DNA of 64,000 nucleotides from Paenibacillus ottowii (lineage in GTDB: Bacteria > Bacillota > Bacilli > Paenibacillales > Paenibacillaceae): positions 248,001-312,000 of the forward strand of contig NZ_VIJZ01000006.1 in NCBI RefSeq assembly GCF_006874425.1, in the 5' to 3' direction. A program made the translations under genes and the position numbers. The notes beneath the pieces were generated by a model. It did not search any database. It was not told where the DNA came from and saw only the letters and a list, made by a program, of their open reading frames with translations. This document shows, piece by piece, positions 45,395 to 55,684 of the stretch; position 1 is the stretch's first letter, and the number at the start of each line of letters is the position of its first letter.

Positions 45395-45416
45395 GCCTGC
45401 TATGCAGTAACAATCC
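45389..45416 (-). promoter_or_regulatory. LicT antiterminator site (RAT) of licT
   Basis: Minus-strand GGATTGTTACTG, CATA, GCAGGCAAAACC, almost the same sequence as the bglP site. Confidence 0.92.
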
Positions 45417-45439
45417 TAAAAAATGATGGAATTGCGTCA

Positions 45440-45468
45440 AGTATAGCCCGAAAAGGAACGATTGTCAA
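45440..45468 (-). promoter_or_regulatory. SigA-type promoter of licT
   Basis: Minus-strand TTGACA, 17 bases, TATACT, a near-perfect promoter. It starts transcription about 15 bases before the RAT. Confidence 0.75.
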
Positions 45469-45476
45469 CGCTTTCA
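45463..45476 (-). promoter_or_regulatory. cre-like CcpA site over the licT -35 box
   Basis: TGAAAGCGTTGACA fits the catabolite-responsive element consensus with one mismatch, and its last six bases are the -35 hexamer. CcpA bound here would block RNA polymerase when glucose is present. Confidence 0.65.
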
Positions 45477-45479
45477 ACC

Positions 45480-45524
45480 AAGAAACGAAGATCGGAAATC
45501 CCTATGGATTCGGGACATCCGATC
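45480..45524 (-). terminator. Possible terminator of bglH
   Basis: GATCGGA pairs with TCCGATC on the minus strand, with inner ATCC/GGAT pairing, followed by TTCGTTTCTT. It lies 14 bases after the bglH stop codon. Confidence 0.5.
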
Positions 45525-45537
45525 CTATTTTCTTGTC

Positions 45538-47092
<1,555 letters not shown>

Positions 47093-47096
<4 letters not shown>

Positions 47097-47117
47097 ATGC
47101 CCTATCGGTAACATCCC
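47093..47117 (-). promoter_or_regulatory. Diverged LicT-type antiterminator site (RAT) of bglH
   Basis: Minus-strand GGGATGTTACCGATAGGGCA then TAACC. It keeps the GGAT-GTTAC ... GGCA-AACC frame of a RAT but is shorter than the two upstream of licT and bglP. It overlaps the terminator arm. Confidence 0.65.
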
Positions 47118-47145
47118 ATGAAAAGGTTATTCATATTTGATTGAA

Positions 47146-47174
47146 ACTCTAACAAAGTTTTAGGAACCTGTCAA
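47146..47174 (-). promoter_or_regulatory. SigA-type promoter of bglH
   Basis: Minus-strand TTGACA, 17 bases, TAGAGT, about 22 bases upstream of the RAT element. Confidence 0.55.
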
Positions 47175-47220
47175 ATTCAATGGATATGATAATTGCGAAT
47201 ATCTGATCATAAAGGAGAAT

Positions 47221-47443
47221 CATATATACGTTATTCACTCTAAACAAGATACATATTTTTAGTTTATTTTCGCTAAATAACTAAACTAAAACAACTAATT
47301 TTTATAAACAAGCTAATTAACAGCGGTTTATAGAGGTGATACGATGGCCTCGGAAATAAAATAACATATAACTTATTTACTTTAGTTTAGTTTTGTTTAT
47401 CGTGGTTTCAGTTTATTTACTTCTAGTACAAGGAGAGTTATTC
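47221..47443 (+). promoter_or_regulatory. AT-rich control region with a 12-base inverted repeat and a mini-frame
   Basis: Between bglH and the damaged fucose-isomerase-like gene. AACTAAACTAAA (47279-47290) is repeated in inverted form as TTTAGTTTAGTT (47381-47392), as expected for a dimeric repressor operator. Between them AGAGGTGATACG precedes an ATG at 47344 whose frame is only MASEIK followed by TAA. That frame has a very good ribosome site for so short a product, and could be a leader peptide or the stump of a deleted regulator gene. Confidence 0.45.
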
Positions 47444-48536
47444 ATGAAAAAGCTGAAACTGGGTTATGCGCCTACTCGACGTTTCACCTTCAGTGCCGAG
47501 GATGCATTCCGCTACAAAGTTGCCATTCGTCAAAGGACTTAATGAAGAAGGTTTGCTGTATGACGATCATATTAATGCTGATTTGATTATTAAACGTTTC
47601 AAGGAAGAGGAAGTGGACGCTGTTTTCTTCCCCCACTGCAATTTTGGTACCGAGGATACGGTTGCCCGCGTGGGCAAGACGATTGGCAAGCCGGTTCTAT
47701 TGTGGGGTCCACGTGATGAGGCTCCTCTAGCCGACGGGATGAGATTGCGGGATACCCAGTGTGGATTGTTCGCCAGCGGAAAAGTGCTTCGCCGCTTTAA
47801 TGTCCCTGTTACCTATATCACAAACAGTCGTGTAGCTGATGCGGTATTTGAACGAGGTTTTAACAACTTTATCTCGGCTGCCAATGTAGTACGACAGTTC
47901 AAAAGTTTACGGATTCTCCAAATAGGTCCTCGTCCTGCTTCCTTTTGGACCATGATCTGCAATGAAGGAGAACTGCTGGAGCGATTCGGTATTGAAATTC
48001 ATCCAATTACGCTAGTAGATATTCAGCTCCGTTCAACGAAAATTGCATCCGGGAGCAGTGCTGAGCTTTCAAAAGCGATAGATTATATCAAAGAGAAGCT
48101 GGATTACAGTGAAGTCACCGAAGAAGATATCAGACGCATCGCAGCCCTTAAAGTAGCCATGAAATCCTACGCTATCGAACCGGGAAGCACAGCCATCGCC
48201 ATCCAATGCTGGTCCTCCCTCCAGGAAGCCATGGGAATTATGCCTTGTCTGGCAAATGCCATTTTGACAGATGGACAAATTCCAGTCACCTGCGAAACCG
48301 ATATTCACGGAGCAATTACTTCGGTTATGGTACAAGCGGCTGCGATGAACGAGTTCCCTACTTTTTTTGCTGATATTACGGTACGTCACCCTGAAAACGA
48401 AAATGGAGAGCTTCTTTTCCACTGCGGAAATTTTCCGGTTTCCATGTCTATTGAGAACAAACCCAAACTGCGCAAGCACTTCCTGTGCTCACTATTATTC
48501 ATCGTGCCAAAACAGGGTATACAGGAGGTTCATTGA
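47444..48536 (+). pseudogene. L-fucose isomerase-like protein, damaged and truncated
   Basis: The true start is ATG at 47444 (AAGGAGAG upstream): MKKLKLGYAPTRRFTFSAED is the normal N-terminus of fucose isomerase-like sugar isomerases. That frame reaches a stop at 47542. The remaining body is in another frame from about 47515 (LNEEGLLYDDHINADLII onwards, then FFPHCNFGTED). The 15-20 residues expected between the two parts are missing, so a deletion has also shifted the frame. The body then ends early near KLRKHFL and runs into transketolase sequence. The gene cannot make a full-length isomerase. Confidence 0.75.
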
Positions 48537-48928
48537 GCAATACGGATATACTCACCGCCCTATACTACGAAATCATGAATATTGATATCGCTAATCCAAA
48601 ATGGGAGGAACGCGACCGCTTTATTGCCAGCAAAGGACATTCCGTCGAATCCTTATGGTGTATTCTCGCTGACCTTGGTTTCTTTCCTAAAGAGGAGCTG
48701 GAAACCTATAGCCAATTTGGTACCCGTCTGTTTGGACATCCAAACAATAAAGTTCCTGGTATAGAGATGAATACAGGCGCATTGGGCCATGGCCTCCCCA
48801 TCTCCATCGGCATGGCACTGGCTGCCAAGCGTGACGGACGATCCTACCGTGTATTCTGTCTAATGGGTGACGGGGAGCAAACGGCGCACTGGGGATGTCC
48901 CATCACTCTGTCCAGGATATTGCTGTAG
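48485..48928 (+). pseudogene. Transketolase N-terminal subunit, both ends lost
   Basis: Recognisable from HRAKTGYTGGSLSNTDILTA and KGHSVESL to the thiamine diphosphate motif GDGEQ. The normal N-terminal 15-20 residues are replaced by fucose isomerase-like sequence. The gene stops making sense right after GDGEQ: the expected EGSNWEAA-type continuation is missing, and the frame reads TAHWGCPITLSRILL to a stop. About half of the usual 270-280 residues is lost. Confidence 0.75.
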
Positions 48929-49590
48929 CCCGAGCGATTCCTGGTTTGATGGTCTTACTCCCCGCCGATCGTCATGAAACCAAAAAAATGACCGAAGCGC
49001 TGGTTCAGCATGAAGGAGGCGCTTATGTACGAATCGGACGTAATGCGGTTGGGGATGTCTATCCGTCCGATAATTACCCATTTGAGATTGGAAAAGCTGT
49101 CACCTTACAAGAAGGATCAGACATTACCCTGATTGGCACAGGTGAGACGGTCCGTATCATTCTGGATGCAGCTGCGTTGCTCCAGCAGATGGGTGTGAAA
49201 GCTCGTGTTCTCAATATACACACCATCAAGCCACTTGATGAGGAAGCGATCATCGCCGCAGCCCGGGAAACGGGAGGTATTGTCACCGTGGAGGAGCATA
49301 GTGTATTTGGCGGCTTGGGTGCTGCTGTAGCAGAAGTGGTGGTTCAACATCAACCCGTTCCTATGAAAGTGCTAGGCATACCGGATGAACCGGCGATTGC
49401 CGGCAAAACAGCTGAGGTCTTTGAACATTATGGACTTACCCGCCTTTCGGCACCCCTATCTTTGCTCTGGGCTTCATTGAGGGCAGTTGGAAGAGTGCTG
49501 GACAAGCAGGCTCTGAAGAAGGAACACGAAGCGCAAGCACAATTGGAAAAGCAAGCAAGTGAAGCCACAGCAAATCCCGTGATCCTATAA
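48886..49590 (+). pseudogene. Transketolase C-terminal subunit, 5' part lost
   Basis: From about 48886 the frame reads ALGMSHHSVQDIAVARAIPG and continues to a normal end with the C-terminal transketolase domain (GALVQ-like segment, VEEHSVFGGLG). The first 100 or so residues of the pyrimidine-binding domain are missing, and the remnant is out of frame with the preceding subunit. The C-terminal 30 residues are alanine/glutamate-rich. A strong terminator follows. It may still be translated from the ATG at 48895 but would lack half its active site. Confidence 0.75.
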
Positions 49591-49596
49591 TAGAAA

Positions 49597-49643
49597 AAAG
49601 GCAGAAGCGGCGAACGGATATACAGTCGCCGTTTCTGCCTTTA
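49597..49643. terminator. Bidirectional terminator after the transketolase remnant and sigma gene
   Basis: AAGGCAGAAGCGGCGA pairs with TCGCCGTTTCTGCCTT across a 13-base loop, with A runs before and T after. It serves both converging transcripts. Confidence 0.8.
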
Positions 49644-49681
49644 CAATCGTTAGGAGAAGAAGCATTGGATACAACTAATGT

Positions 49682-50160
49682 CTAGGAGATATATCTCAAC
49701 TTAATACGTTGGGAAGCTCTGTGAAGTGAAGACTTCACTGCATTTTCACTCTTATTTAAAATTCTAGCCGTTTCCTTTATAGAGTATCCTTGGACTACAC
49801 GCAATTTAAGTACCGTTCTTTGTTCCGTGTTACTTGCCAGCAAAAGAATTCGGTTAACCTCCTCCTGAATTTCAAAATCGAAGGTATCCCAGTGACCGTA
49901 GACCTGCTCCTTACGTAAAATATAGTCCTCCATCTTTTTTCGTTTTCTTATGACATCTATAGCTAAATTCTTAGCAATTCTCATAAGATAAAATCGAATA
50001 CGGTCTTCTGGCAAATCAGGCGAAGCTCTTATAAACCGAACAAAGCACTCATGCAGCAAATCTTCGGCATCCTGTTTGTTATGCAATATCCTCAATAGAT
50101 AGCCAAAGAGATCTGATTTTTGCAAGATACATATAGATCCTCTAATTCTTTAATATCCAT
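49682..50160 (-). pseudogene. ECF-type RNA polymerase sigma factor with a one-base frameshift
   Basis: The main frame (49682-50125) encodes sigma regions 2 and 4: LLRILHNKQDAEDLLHECFV for region 2 and SIKETARILNKSENAVKSSL for the region 4 helix-turn-helix. It has no ribosome site of its own. Upstream, ATG at 50160 follows AGAGGGG and encodes MDIKELEDLYVSCK in a different frame. One extra base in the run of five T (plus strand 50117-50121) would join the two into a normal 159-residue sigma factor. Either the gene is frameshifted or the sequence has an error. Confidence 0.75.
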
Positions 50161-50200
50161 ATTATTGCTAATCCCCTCTGTTTTAATTGGAATTGGTACG

Positions 50201-50911
50201 TTACTTGATCGTCTTAAATTCATATCCCTGTTTTTTTAAATAGCTAATGATTTCAGGCAAGGCTTTGGCTGTTTCTTCCTTCCCATAAGTGTCATGCATG
50301 AGCACCACTGCTTTTTCTCTATTCCCCATATTCCTCATGAATTCGCTAATTAATTGTTCAGCATTTTTAGGTGCACCTTCTGCATCTTTAGGTAACACGT
50401 TCCAGTCAATCTGATGATAATCCTTATCACGTAAAGCTTTGTCCAGCACTTCCATACCATTGGGATCGTTTCTCTGCCATGTCATATGACCGCCCGGAAA
50501 TCGAATCACCCTTGTCGAAAAGTCCTGCCCCAATACTTGCTTTAAAATAACCGTAGTCATGGGAGTAGGTATGATTTCCGATCGCATGTCCTTCCCTAAT
50601 CAATCTTTTTGTTATTTTCTTAGTCACTTCATTTTCCTCTACTGCTTTTCCTACTAAAAAAAACGTTGCTTTCACATTCTCTTCTTTAAGAATATCTAAT
50701 ATTTTAGGCGTTACGGTAATCGAAGGACCATCATCAAAAGATAAATAGACTACTTTTTTACCGTTGATCCCCTCAGGTCGCTGCCCTTGCATTTGCTGGT
50801 TTAAGTACTTTTCAACAAATGCTGCATCTTCACACCCGGAACATTTTGTAGAGAAGATTCGTTCCCTTTGGATTTGTTATTTAGTTTGTCGTTGTTCCTC
50901 CAAAATCTAGA
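50201..50911 (-). pseudogene. Polysaccharide deacetylase (NodB domain), broken in at least two places
   Basis: Two overlapping frames encode parts of one NodB enzyme. Frame one (up to 50792) holds VVYLSFDDGPSI and GNHTYSHDY (the metal-binding motifs). Frame two (50201-50587) holds LKQVLGQDFSTRVIRFPGG to the end. About 20 residues normally lie between SHDY and LKQVLG, so a deletion has removed sequence and shifted the frame near 50545. A second shift near 50828 separates the linker (NKSKGNESSLQNVPGVK) from DAAFVEKYLNQQ. No membrane anchor or start is visible upstream. Intact relatives deacetylate peptidoglycan or chitin-like polymers. Confidence 0.75.
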
Positions 50912-50951
50912 AGCAGTTCACGTTTTATGTTGCGACCATCTGCCTATTCAA

Positions 50952-52166
50952 TTATTCGTATCTCAATGCATCTATTGGTTTTAATCTTGCTGCTTTATAA
51001 GCCGGGTATACCCCAAATAGAATACCTGTGCCTGCAGAGCTAAGAAACGAGTATAGGATCGGCGAGATTGTAAATTCAATAGTCATGTGTGTCGTTGCTT
51101 CGATAATTTTGGAGGCGCCTATGCCTGTAACAACCCCGAGCATTCCCCCCAGTAGACCAAAAATGACAGCTTCGGACAGGAATTGAACCATAATATCTCT
51201 CGGCTTGGCACCGATGGCTTTTCGAATGCCGATTTCTTTCGTACGCTCTATAACCGATACCATCATAATATTCATAATTCCAATTCCCCCAACCACGAGC
51301 GAGATCGCCGCTACACCTCCCAGCAAGCTGGTCATAATATTATCTACACCGGATGCTGCACCTGCTGCTTCGGACAGGCTCATCACTTGAAATTGATCCG
51401 GTTCCGAAGGTTTTAGCTGATGCGTCACACGCAAGCTTTCCAATATGTCTGATTGAGCCTGGTTCATCAAGCCCGGTGACTTGGCGGATACCTCCAGACC
51501 AGTAATGTTTTTCTCCCCCAGACGGTTCATCATGGTTGTAGCCGGGATATAAATTTGATCATTTGTACTGTAGCTAAACTTCGAAACAGGCTGAGGATTC
51601 AATACTCCGATCACTTTGAAAGGGATCTGTTTAATTTGAAACGTTCGTCCCAATACGCCTTTGGTATCTCCACCAAAAAGACGTACAACCGCTTGGCTTT
51701 CCAGAATGGCAACATTCCTACGTTTATCCATCTCATCGTTGGTAAATGTTCTACCCCCGGTAAAGGAAAACTTTTCAGTCTTATAAAATGAAGCAGATGT
51801 CCCTACAATGGTTGCATTATAGTTATATCGCCCCCATGCAGCTTTTGAACTGCTTGAAATGCGGGGCATCATTGCTGCAATCGAACTCTTTTGCTCCAAT
51901 GCCTCGACATCTGTCCACGTAAATGAGGGCAAGGTATCCTGATTTATTTCTTCCTCAGTCATTGGCATGACGGGAGCAACCGTAAGCACGTTATTCCCTA
52001 ACTTATTGATTTCCTCCTTAATACTGGCCTTTGAGCCATTCCCGATGGCCATAATGGCAACCACCGCTGCCACTCCGATAATAATACCGAGTAACGTTAA
52101 AAAGGAGCGCATCTTGTTGGTAGTTAAGCTATTCATCGATATACGGATCGTTTCCATCAAATTCAT
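50952..52166 (-). CDS. MacB-like ABC transporter permease
   Basis: 404-residue permease with one N-terminal membrane segment, a large extracytoplasmic domain (about residues 45-280) and three C-terminal segments, the FtsX/MacB layout. [13 protein letters not shown] is the family signature. It overlaps the ATPase gene by 4 bases (ATGA) and lies in an operon with an adaptor and a TolC-family protein. Probably exports a peptide, antibiotic or lipid-like compound. Confidence 0.92.
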   Translation of the reverse strand: MNLMETIRISMNSLTTNKMRSFLTLLGIIIGVAAVVAIMAIGNGSKASIKEEINKLGNNVLTVAPVMPMTEEEINQDTLPSFTWTDVEALEQKSSIAAMMPRISSSSKAAWGRYNYNATIVGTSASFYKTEKFSFTGGRTFTNDEMDKRRNVAILESQAVVRLFGGDTKGVLGRTFQIKQIPFKVIGVLNPQPVSKFSYSTNDQIYIPATTMMNRLGEKNITGLEVSAKSPGLMNQAQSDILESLRVTHQLKPSEPDQFQVMSLSEAAGAASGVDNIMTSLLGGVAAISLVVGGIGIMNIMMVSVIERTKEIGIRKAIGAKPRDIMVQFLSEAVIFGLLGGMLGVVTGIGASKIIEATTHMTIEFTISPILYSFLSSAGTGILFGVYPAYKAARLKPIDALRYE

Positions 52167-52900
52167 AGACTTACCACCCTTGATGAAATTCGTCTATTCT
52201 TAATCGGCTCATCTCGCTCAATGTTACCATCCCGAAAGCTGATCAATCGTTTGGCATATTCCGCTATTTCCAGTTCATGAGTAACCAGAACAATGGTTTT
52301 TCCTTGCTCATTCAAGCCTTGGAACAGCTCCATAATCTCGATGCTTGTTTTCGTGTCCAGTGCGCCCGTAGGCTCATCCGCCAGCAGAATGACCGGATGA
52401 TTCACCAAGGCTCGGGCGATGGAAACCCGCTGCTGCTGACCGCCAGAGAGCTCATTAGGCTTGTTATACATCCGTTCTGCAAGACCCACCATCCGAAGCG
52501 CCTCTATAGCTCTTTCCCGACGCTCCTTGGCAGGAACACCTGCATACATCATAGGCAGCTCCACATTTGCTAAAGCTGTAGTACGAGGCAGCAGATAAAA
52601 TTTCTGAAATACAAAACCTAGCTTCTCATTTCTAATCTCCGAAAGTTCATTTTCACGAGCATCTAATATGGAATATCCATCCAGGTAGTATTTACCTGTA
52701 TCCGGATGATCCAGACAACCAATGACATTCATCATGGTGGACTTGCCTGAACCAGAGGGTCCCATGATAGCCACAAACTCACCTTCGTTAATAGATAAGT
52801 TCACACTGCGTAGAGCTTGAATCTCCTGCCCGCCTACCTCATATCTTTTTTTCAATTCTTTAATTTCAATCACGGTTTTATTGGATTGCGTTTCGCTCAT
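52163..52900 (-). CDS. ABC transporter ATP-binding protein (MacB/LolD type)
   Basis: 245-residue ATPase: Walker [10 protein letters not shown] at 47-55, signature [15 protein letters not shown] and Walker [12 protein letters not shown]. This is the MacB/LolD class that works with FtsX-type permeases by a mechanotransmission mechanism rather than transport through the membrane pore. It overlaps both the adaptor gene upstream and the permease downstream by 4 bases each. Confidence 0.94.
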   Translation of the reverse strand: MSETQSNKTVIEIKELKKRYEVGGQEIQALRSVNLSINEGEFVAIMGPSGSGKSTMMNVIGCLDHPDTGKYYLDGYSILDARENELSEIRNEKLGFVFQKFYLLPRTTALANVELPMMYAGVPAKERRERAIEALRMVGLAERMYNKPNELSGGQQQRVSIARALVNHPVILLADEPTGALDTKTSIEIMELFQGLNEQGKTIVLVTHELEIAEYAKRLISFRDGNIERDEPIKNRRISSRVVSL

Positions 52901-54357
52901 TGTGCCTGCCCCCCTCCACTGCCATTCGGGTCAGCACTGCTGTTCTGAGGAGGAATCACAATGGTTTCACCTTCTTTGACACCGGATTTGATTTCGGCCT
53001 GATCGGCTGTGTAGACACCCAGTTTCACCGGTCTAAACTCATAATCCGCTGGATTCGCCGCGTTCTTCGCCACATATACTCCATCCACACCGCCTTCAGA
53101 CCTCAAGGCATACAATGGTACAGACAGCGCATTTTTGTGTTCAGCTAATAGTAGGGATACATCCATATTCATCCCCGGTTGCAGCCTTATGTTTTGGCTA
53201 TCCAAAGACAATTCAATTTTGTATGTAGTCACATTGGATTCCGTCACCGGTTCTGGTGAAACAAAGCGTACTTCGCCTTTAAATGGTTTGTCTGGGAATG
53301 AATTCGAGTGCATTGTCGCCTGAAGTCCAGTCTTCAATTTAGCAATATCACTTTCGTTAACCTTGGCAAGAACCTTCATAACCCCTGTGTTGGAGTTATT
53401 CATGACAATAAAAGGTGCAGTAGGACTAGTGCCTACATCGCCGTTGACCTTCAAAATGATTCCGTCCCACGGCGCCGTAACCTGCAATTTACTCAAAACA
53501 CTTTTCTTCTGCTCTAGTGCCGTTTCAGCCTGCAATAAAGAAGCTTGTGCAGATTGGATGTTGGAAACTTCAGGCGGGGACTGGGCAGCCTTTAATTGTA
53601 TTAAGGCTGTTTTATAGCCCATTTCCGCCTCTTCGATCGCCTCAGTTTGCTTGGTCTGTGCTTTCTTGTATTGCAGCTCCGCATTGCTCATATCCAGTTT
53701 TGCCTTGTCCAGATTTTGCTTGGCTGTCGCCAGGTCACTTTCTGCAGCCGCATCATTCTGAACCAGATAAGCCTGGTCATCATAATCCTTTTGGGCTTTA
53801 TCCAAAGTCACCTTGGCTGCCTCCTTTTGTGCAGCAGCTTCCTCTAATTCCATCGCGTTCTTGGCTGTTTTAATCGCCATCTGCGCCTTCAAGACATTGG
53901 CTTTCTGTAACTCGATATCATTGGGCTTGGGTCCGCGCTTGGCTTCTTCCAGTTTGGCCCTTGCAATCGCGACATTGGATTCGGCATCCTTAATTTGCAG
54001 CCTAGCGTCCGAATCATCTAATCGTGCTAGAACCTGACCTGCTTTAACGCTATCCCCTGCTTTGACATTGACAGCGATGAGTTTGGCACCCTCGACATTT
54101 GTAAAATTAATATTTACTTCCTTGGACGCCTGAACGGTTCCAGTCACGGCAAGCGACTCGGTTATGTTAGCTTTCTGTACCTGTACCACCTGGTTCGCCG
54201 GAGCCTCCACAGGCTTTCCCTGATCCCTTTTCATGTAGAGCGTACCGCCAATTCCCGCTATAATGAGCAAGACCAGAATACCTATGCTCCTTTTCACTCT
54301 TCTTTTTTTTCTTAATACTTGTAATGAATCTTTATCTTTCTTTTCTGTTTCCGACAA
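52897..54357 (-). CDS. HlyD/MacA-type membrane fusion (adaptor) protein
   Basis: 486 residues: one N-terminal membrane anchor (about 24-43), then a lipoyl-like half-motif, a long coiled-coil hairpin (about 120-290, rich in Ala, Lys, Gln and Glu), and a beta-barrel end. The barrel segment VTAPWDGIILKVNGDVG is typical. The C-terminal stretch is Gly/Ser-rich. Start TTG behind AAGGGG. In Gram-positives such adaptors (e.g. YknX) bridge the permease to outer wall components. Here it sits with MacB-like genes and a TolC-family protein. Confidence 0.9.
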   Translation of the reverse strand: MSETEKKDKDSLQVLRKKRRVKRSIGILVLLIIAGIGGTLYMKRDQGKPVEAPANQVVQVQKANITESLAVTGTVQASKEVNINFTNVEGAKLIAVNVKAGDSVKAGQVLARLDDSDARLQIKDAESNVAIARAKLEEAKRGPKPNDIELQKANVLKAQMAIKTAKNAMELEEAAAQKEAAKVTLDKAQKDYDDQAYLVQNDAAAESDLATAKQNLDKAKLDMSNAELQYKKAQTKQTEAIEEAEMGYKTALIQLKAAQSPPEVSNIQSAQASLLQAETALEQKKSVLSKLQVTAPWDGIILKVNGDVGTSPTAPFIVMNNSNTGVMKVLAKVNESDIAKLKTGLQATMHSNSFPDKPFKGEVRFVSPEPVTESNVTTYKIELSLDSQNIRLQPGMNMDVSLLLAEHKNALSVPLYALRSEGGVDGVYVAKNAANPADYEFRPVKLGVYTADQAEIKSGVKEGETIVIPPQNSSADPNGSGGGQAQ

Positions 54358-54392
54358 TGTTATATCCCCTTAAATAGTATTTTTTCCAAATC

Positions 54393-55502
54393 CTATACAC
54401 TCCACGGCTTGTTTAAAGCATGTTGCAGTAGCGTCATTTGAACAACGAGCTCATCCATATTCCGTTCAATTTGCTTTACTTTCAACTGATTTGTAGCGAC
54501 CTCCGTGCCCGTAGCAAACCCACGTTCCTTTCTTTTGCGAGAAATATCCAACACTTTATTAAGGTTCTGTAGATTACTTCGCATTTGCTCGTATTGTTCT
54601 TCATTTTGCTGTAAGTTAAAGTACATACTCTTCAGTGTTTCTGCTAGTTGATCCTTGGTATTTTCCAGCCCGCCTTCTGCTGAATCTACATCAATCTGCT
54701 TAATCTCATAATCATCAGTTCCTGAATTCCAGGTGTAATATTTAATTTCCATTTTGGCCAGCTTGACTGCCTCCTCCTGTCTCCATACTGAAGGACTCGC
54801 CGAGATGGCACGCGTCACCAGCGTATCCAAATCCGTGTTATCCATCTTCCGGTAAACTGGCCGATCCACCAGTTCATATAACGTTCCTTGGGACTGCCCC
54901 ATTTGTGTATTAAGGGAGTCTAGCGCTTTTTGCAGCGCAGCTTTTGCAATGTCTACATTTTTTTGAGCCTCTATACGAGTCTGAATAATCGTACCTCGAT
55001 CACCTGGAGAAATTTTTCCACGGTTGGCCTTCGCTTCAGCAGCTTTTTCTTCCAATTGCGCGAGCAAAAGTGCATCCTCACTACTCTTGACTTTGTTATC
55101 AGCCAGAAGTACGTCATAATAGTTTTTAATGGCAGCGTAGTCTGTCTGATCTTGGGCAAGTTCGATTTGCTTTTTGGATTCCAAATAAGAAACTGTCGAT
55201 GAGGCATACCCCTTCCATGCTGAACTACTAGCCGCATCTTCTTCACTGTTGCCTTGACCTGCCGGAATGAAATCCAGATTCTTGCCTGCATTTTTCAGCA
55301 TAATTCGGTTACGATCTATCGTTTGCTGGGCTTCCCTCAAGTTAAAGCTATTGGATCGTGCCCATTGCTGGGCTTGATTCAGTGTTAATTTCACACTCGC
55401 TTTGCTAATCTGCTGCTGCGCCTCCTCTGCTTGAACAAAGGACGCTGATAAAGAACTAGCCGACAAGGCGAGCAGCAATAAAATGAACATACGTTTTTTC
55501 AT
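54393..55502 (-). CDS. TolC-family protein
   Basis: 369 residues with a cleavable signal (MKKRMFILLLLALSASSLSA, probable cut near VQA-EE). The body is mostly coiled-coil helix, with the paired helical repeats typical of outer-membrane efflux proteins (TolC/OEP). It is surprising in a bacterium with no outer membrane, though TolC-like genes are annotated in Paenibacillus relatives. The start is ATG at 55502 behind GTGGGGAT. It precedes the adaptor by 35 bases and probably forms one exporter with it. Which surface it spans is unknown. Confidence 0.85.
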   Translation of the reverse strand: MKKRMFILLLLALSASSLSASFVQAEEAQQQISKASVKLTLNQAQQWARSNSFNLREAQQTIDRNRIMLKNAGKNLDFIPAGQGNSEEDAASSSAWKGYASSTVSYLESKKQIELAQDQTDYAAIKNYYDVLLADNKVKSSEDALLLAQLEEKAAEAKANRGKISPGDRGTIIQTRIEAQKNVDIAKAALQKALDSLNTQMGQSQGTLYELVDRPVYRKMDNTDLDTLVTRAISASPSVWRQEEAVKLAKMEIKYYTWNSGTDDYEIKQIDVDSAEGGLENTKDQLAETLKSMYFNLQQNEEQYEQMRSNLQNLNKVLDISRKRKERGFATGTEVATNQLKVKQIERNMDELVVQMTLLQHALNKPWSV

Positions 55503-55684
55503 AGATATCCCCACTTTAAAAATATGGTAACGACTCAAATTAGTTTATTAATATGTTGTTATATGAATTGCATGTTTTCTTCTGTATCCCACTTGAGACC
55601 TTACCTTCTATTCGGTGCAAAATTCCAGAAAGGAGGAACACCGTCCTGCCCTTCTGCAACTTTTCACACACAACGTACCGTTCC

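Noticed and set aside
48069..48479. 136-residue frame opposite the fucose isomerase-like remnant
   Set aside because: Antisense shadow; no ribosome site and the plus-strand frame matches a known family.
55503..55684. Possible gene between the TolC-family gene and the BceB-like gene
   Set aside because: No frame with a plausible start and ribosome site, and no clear terminator.
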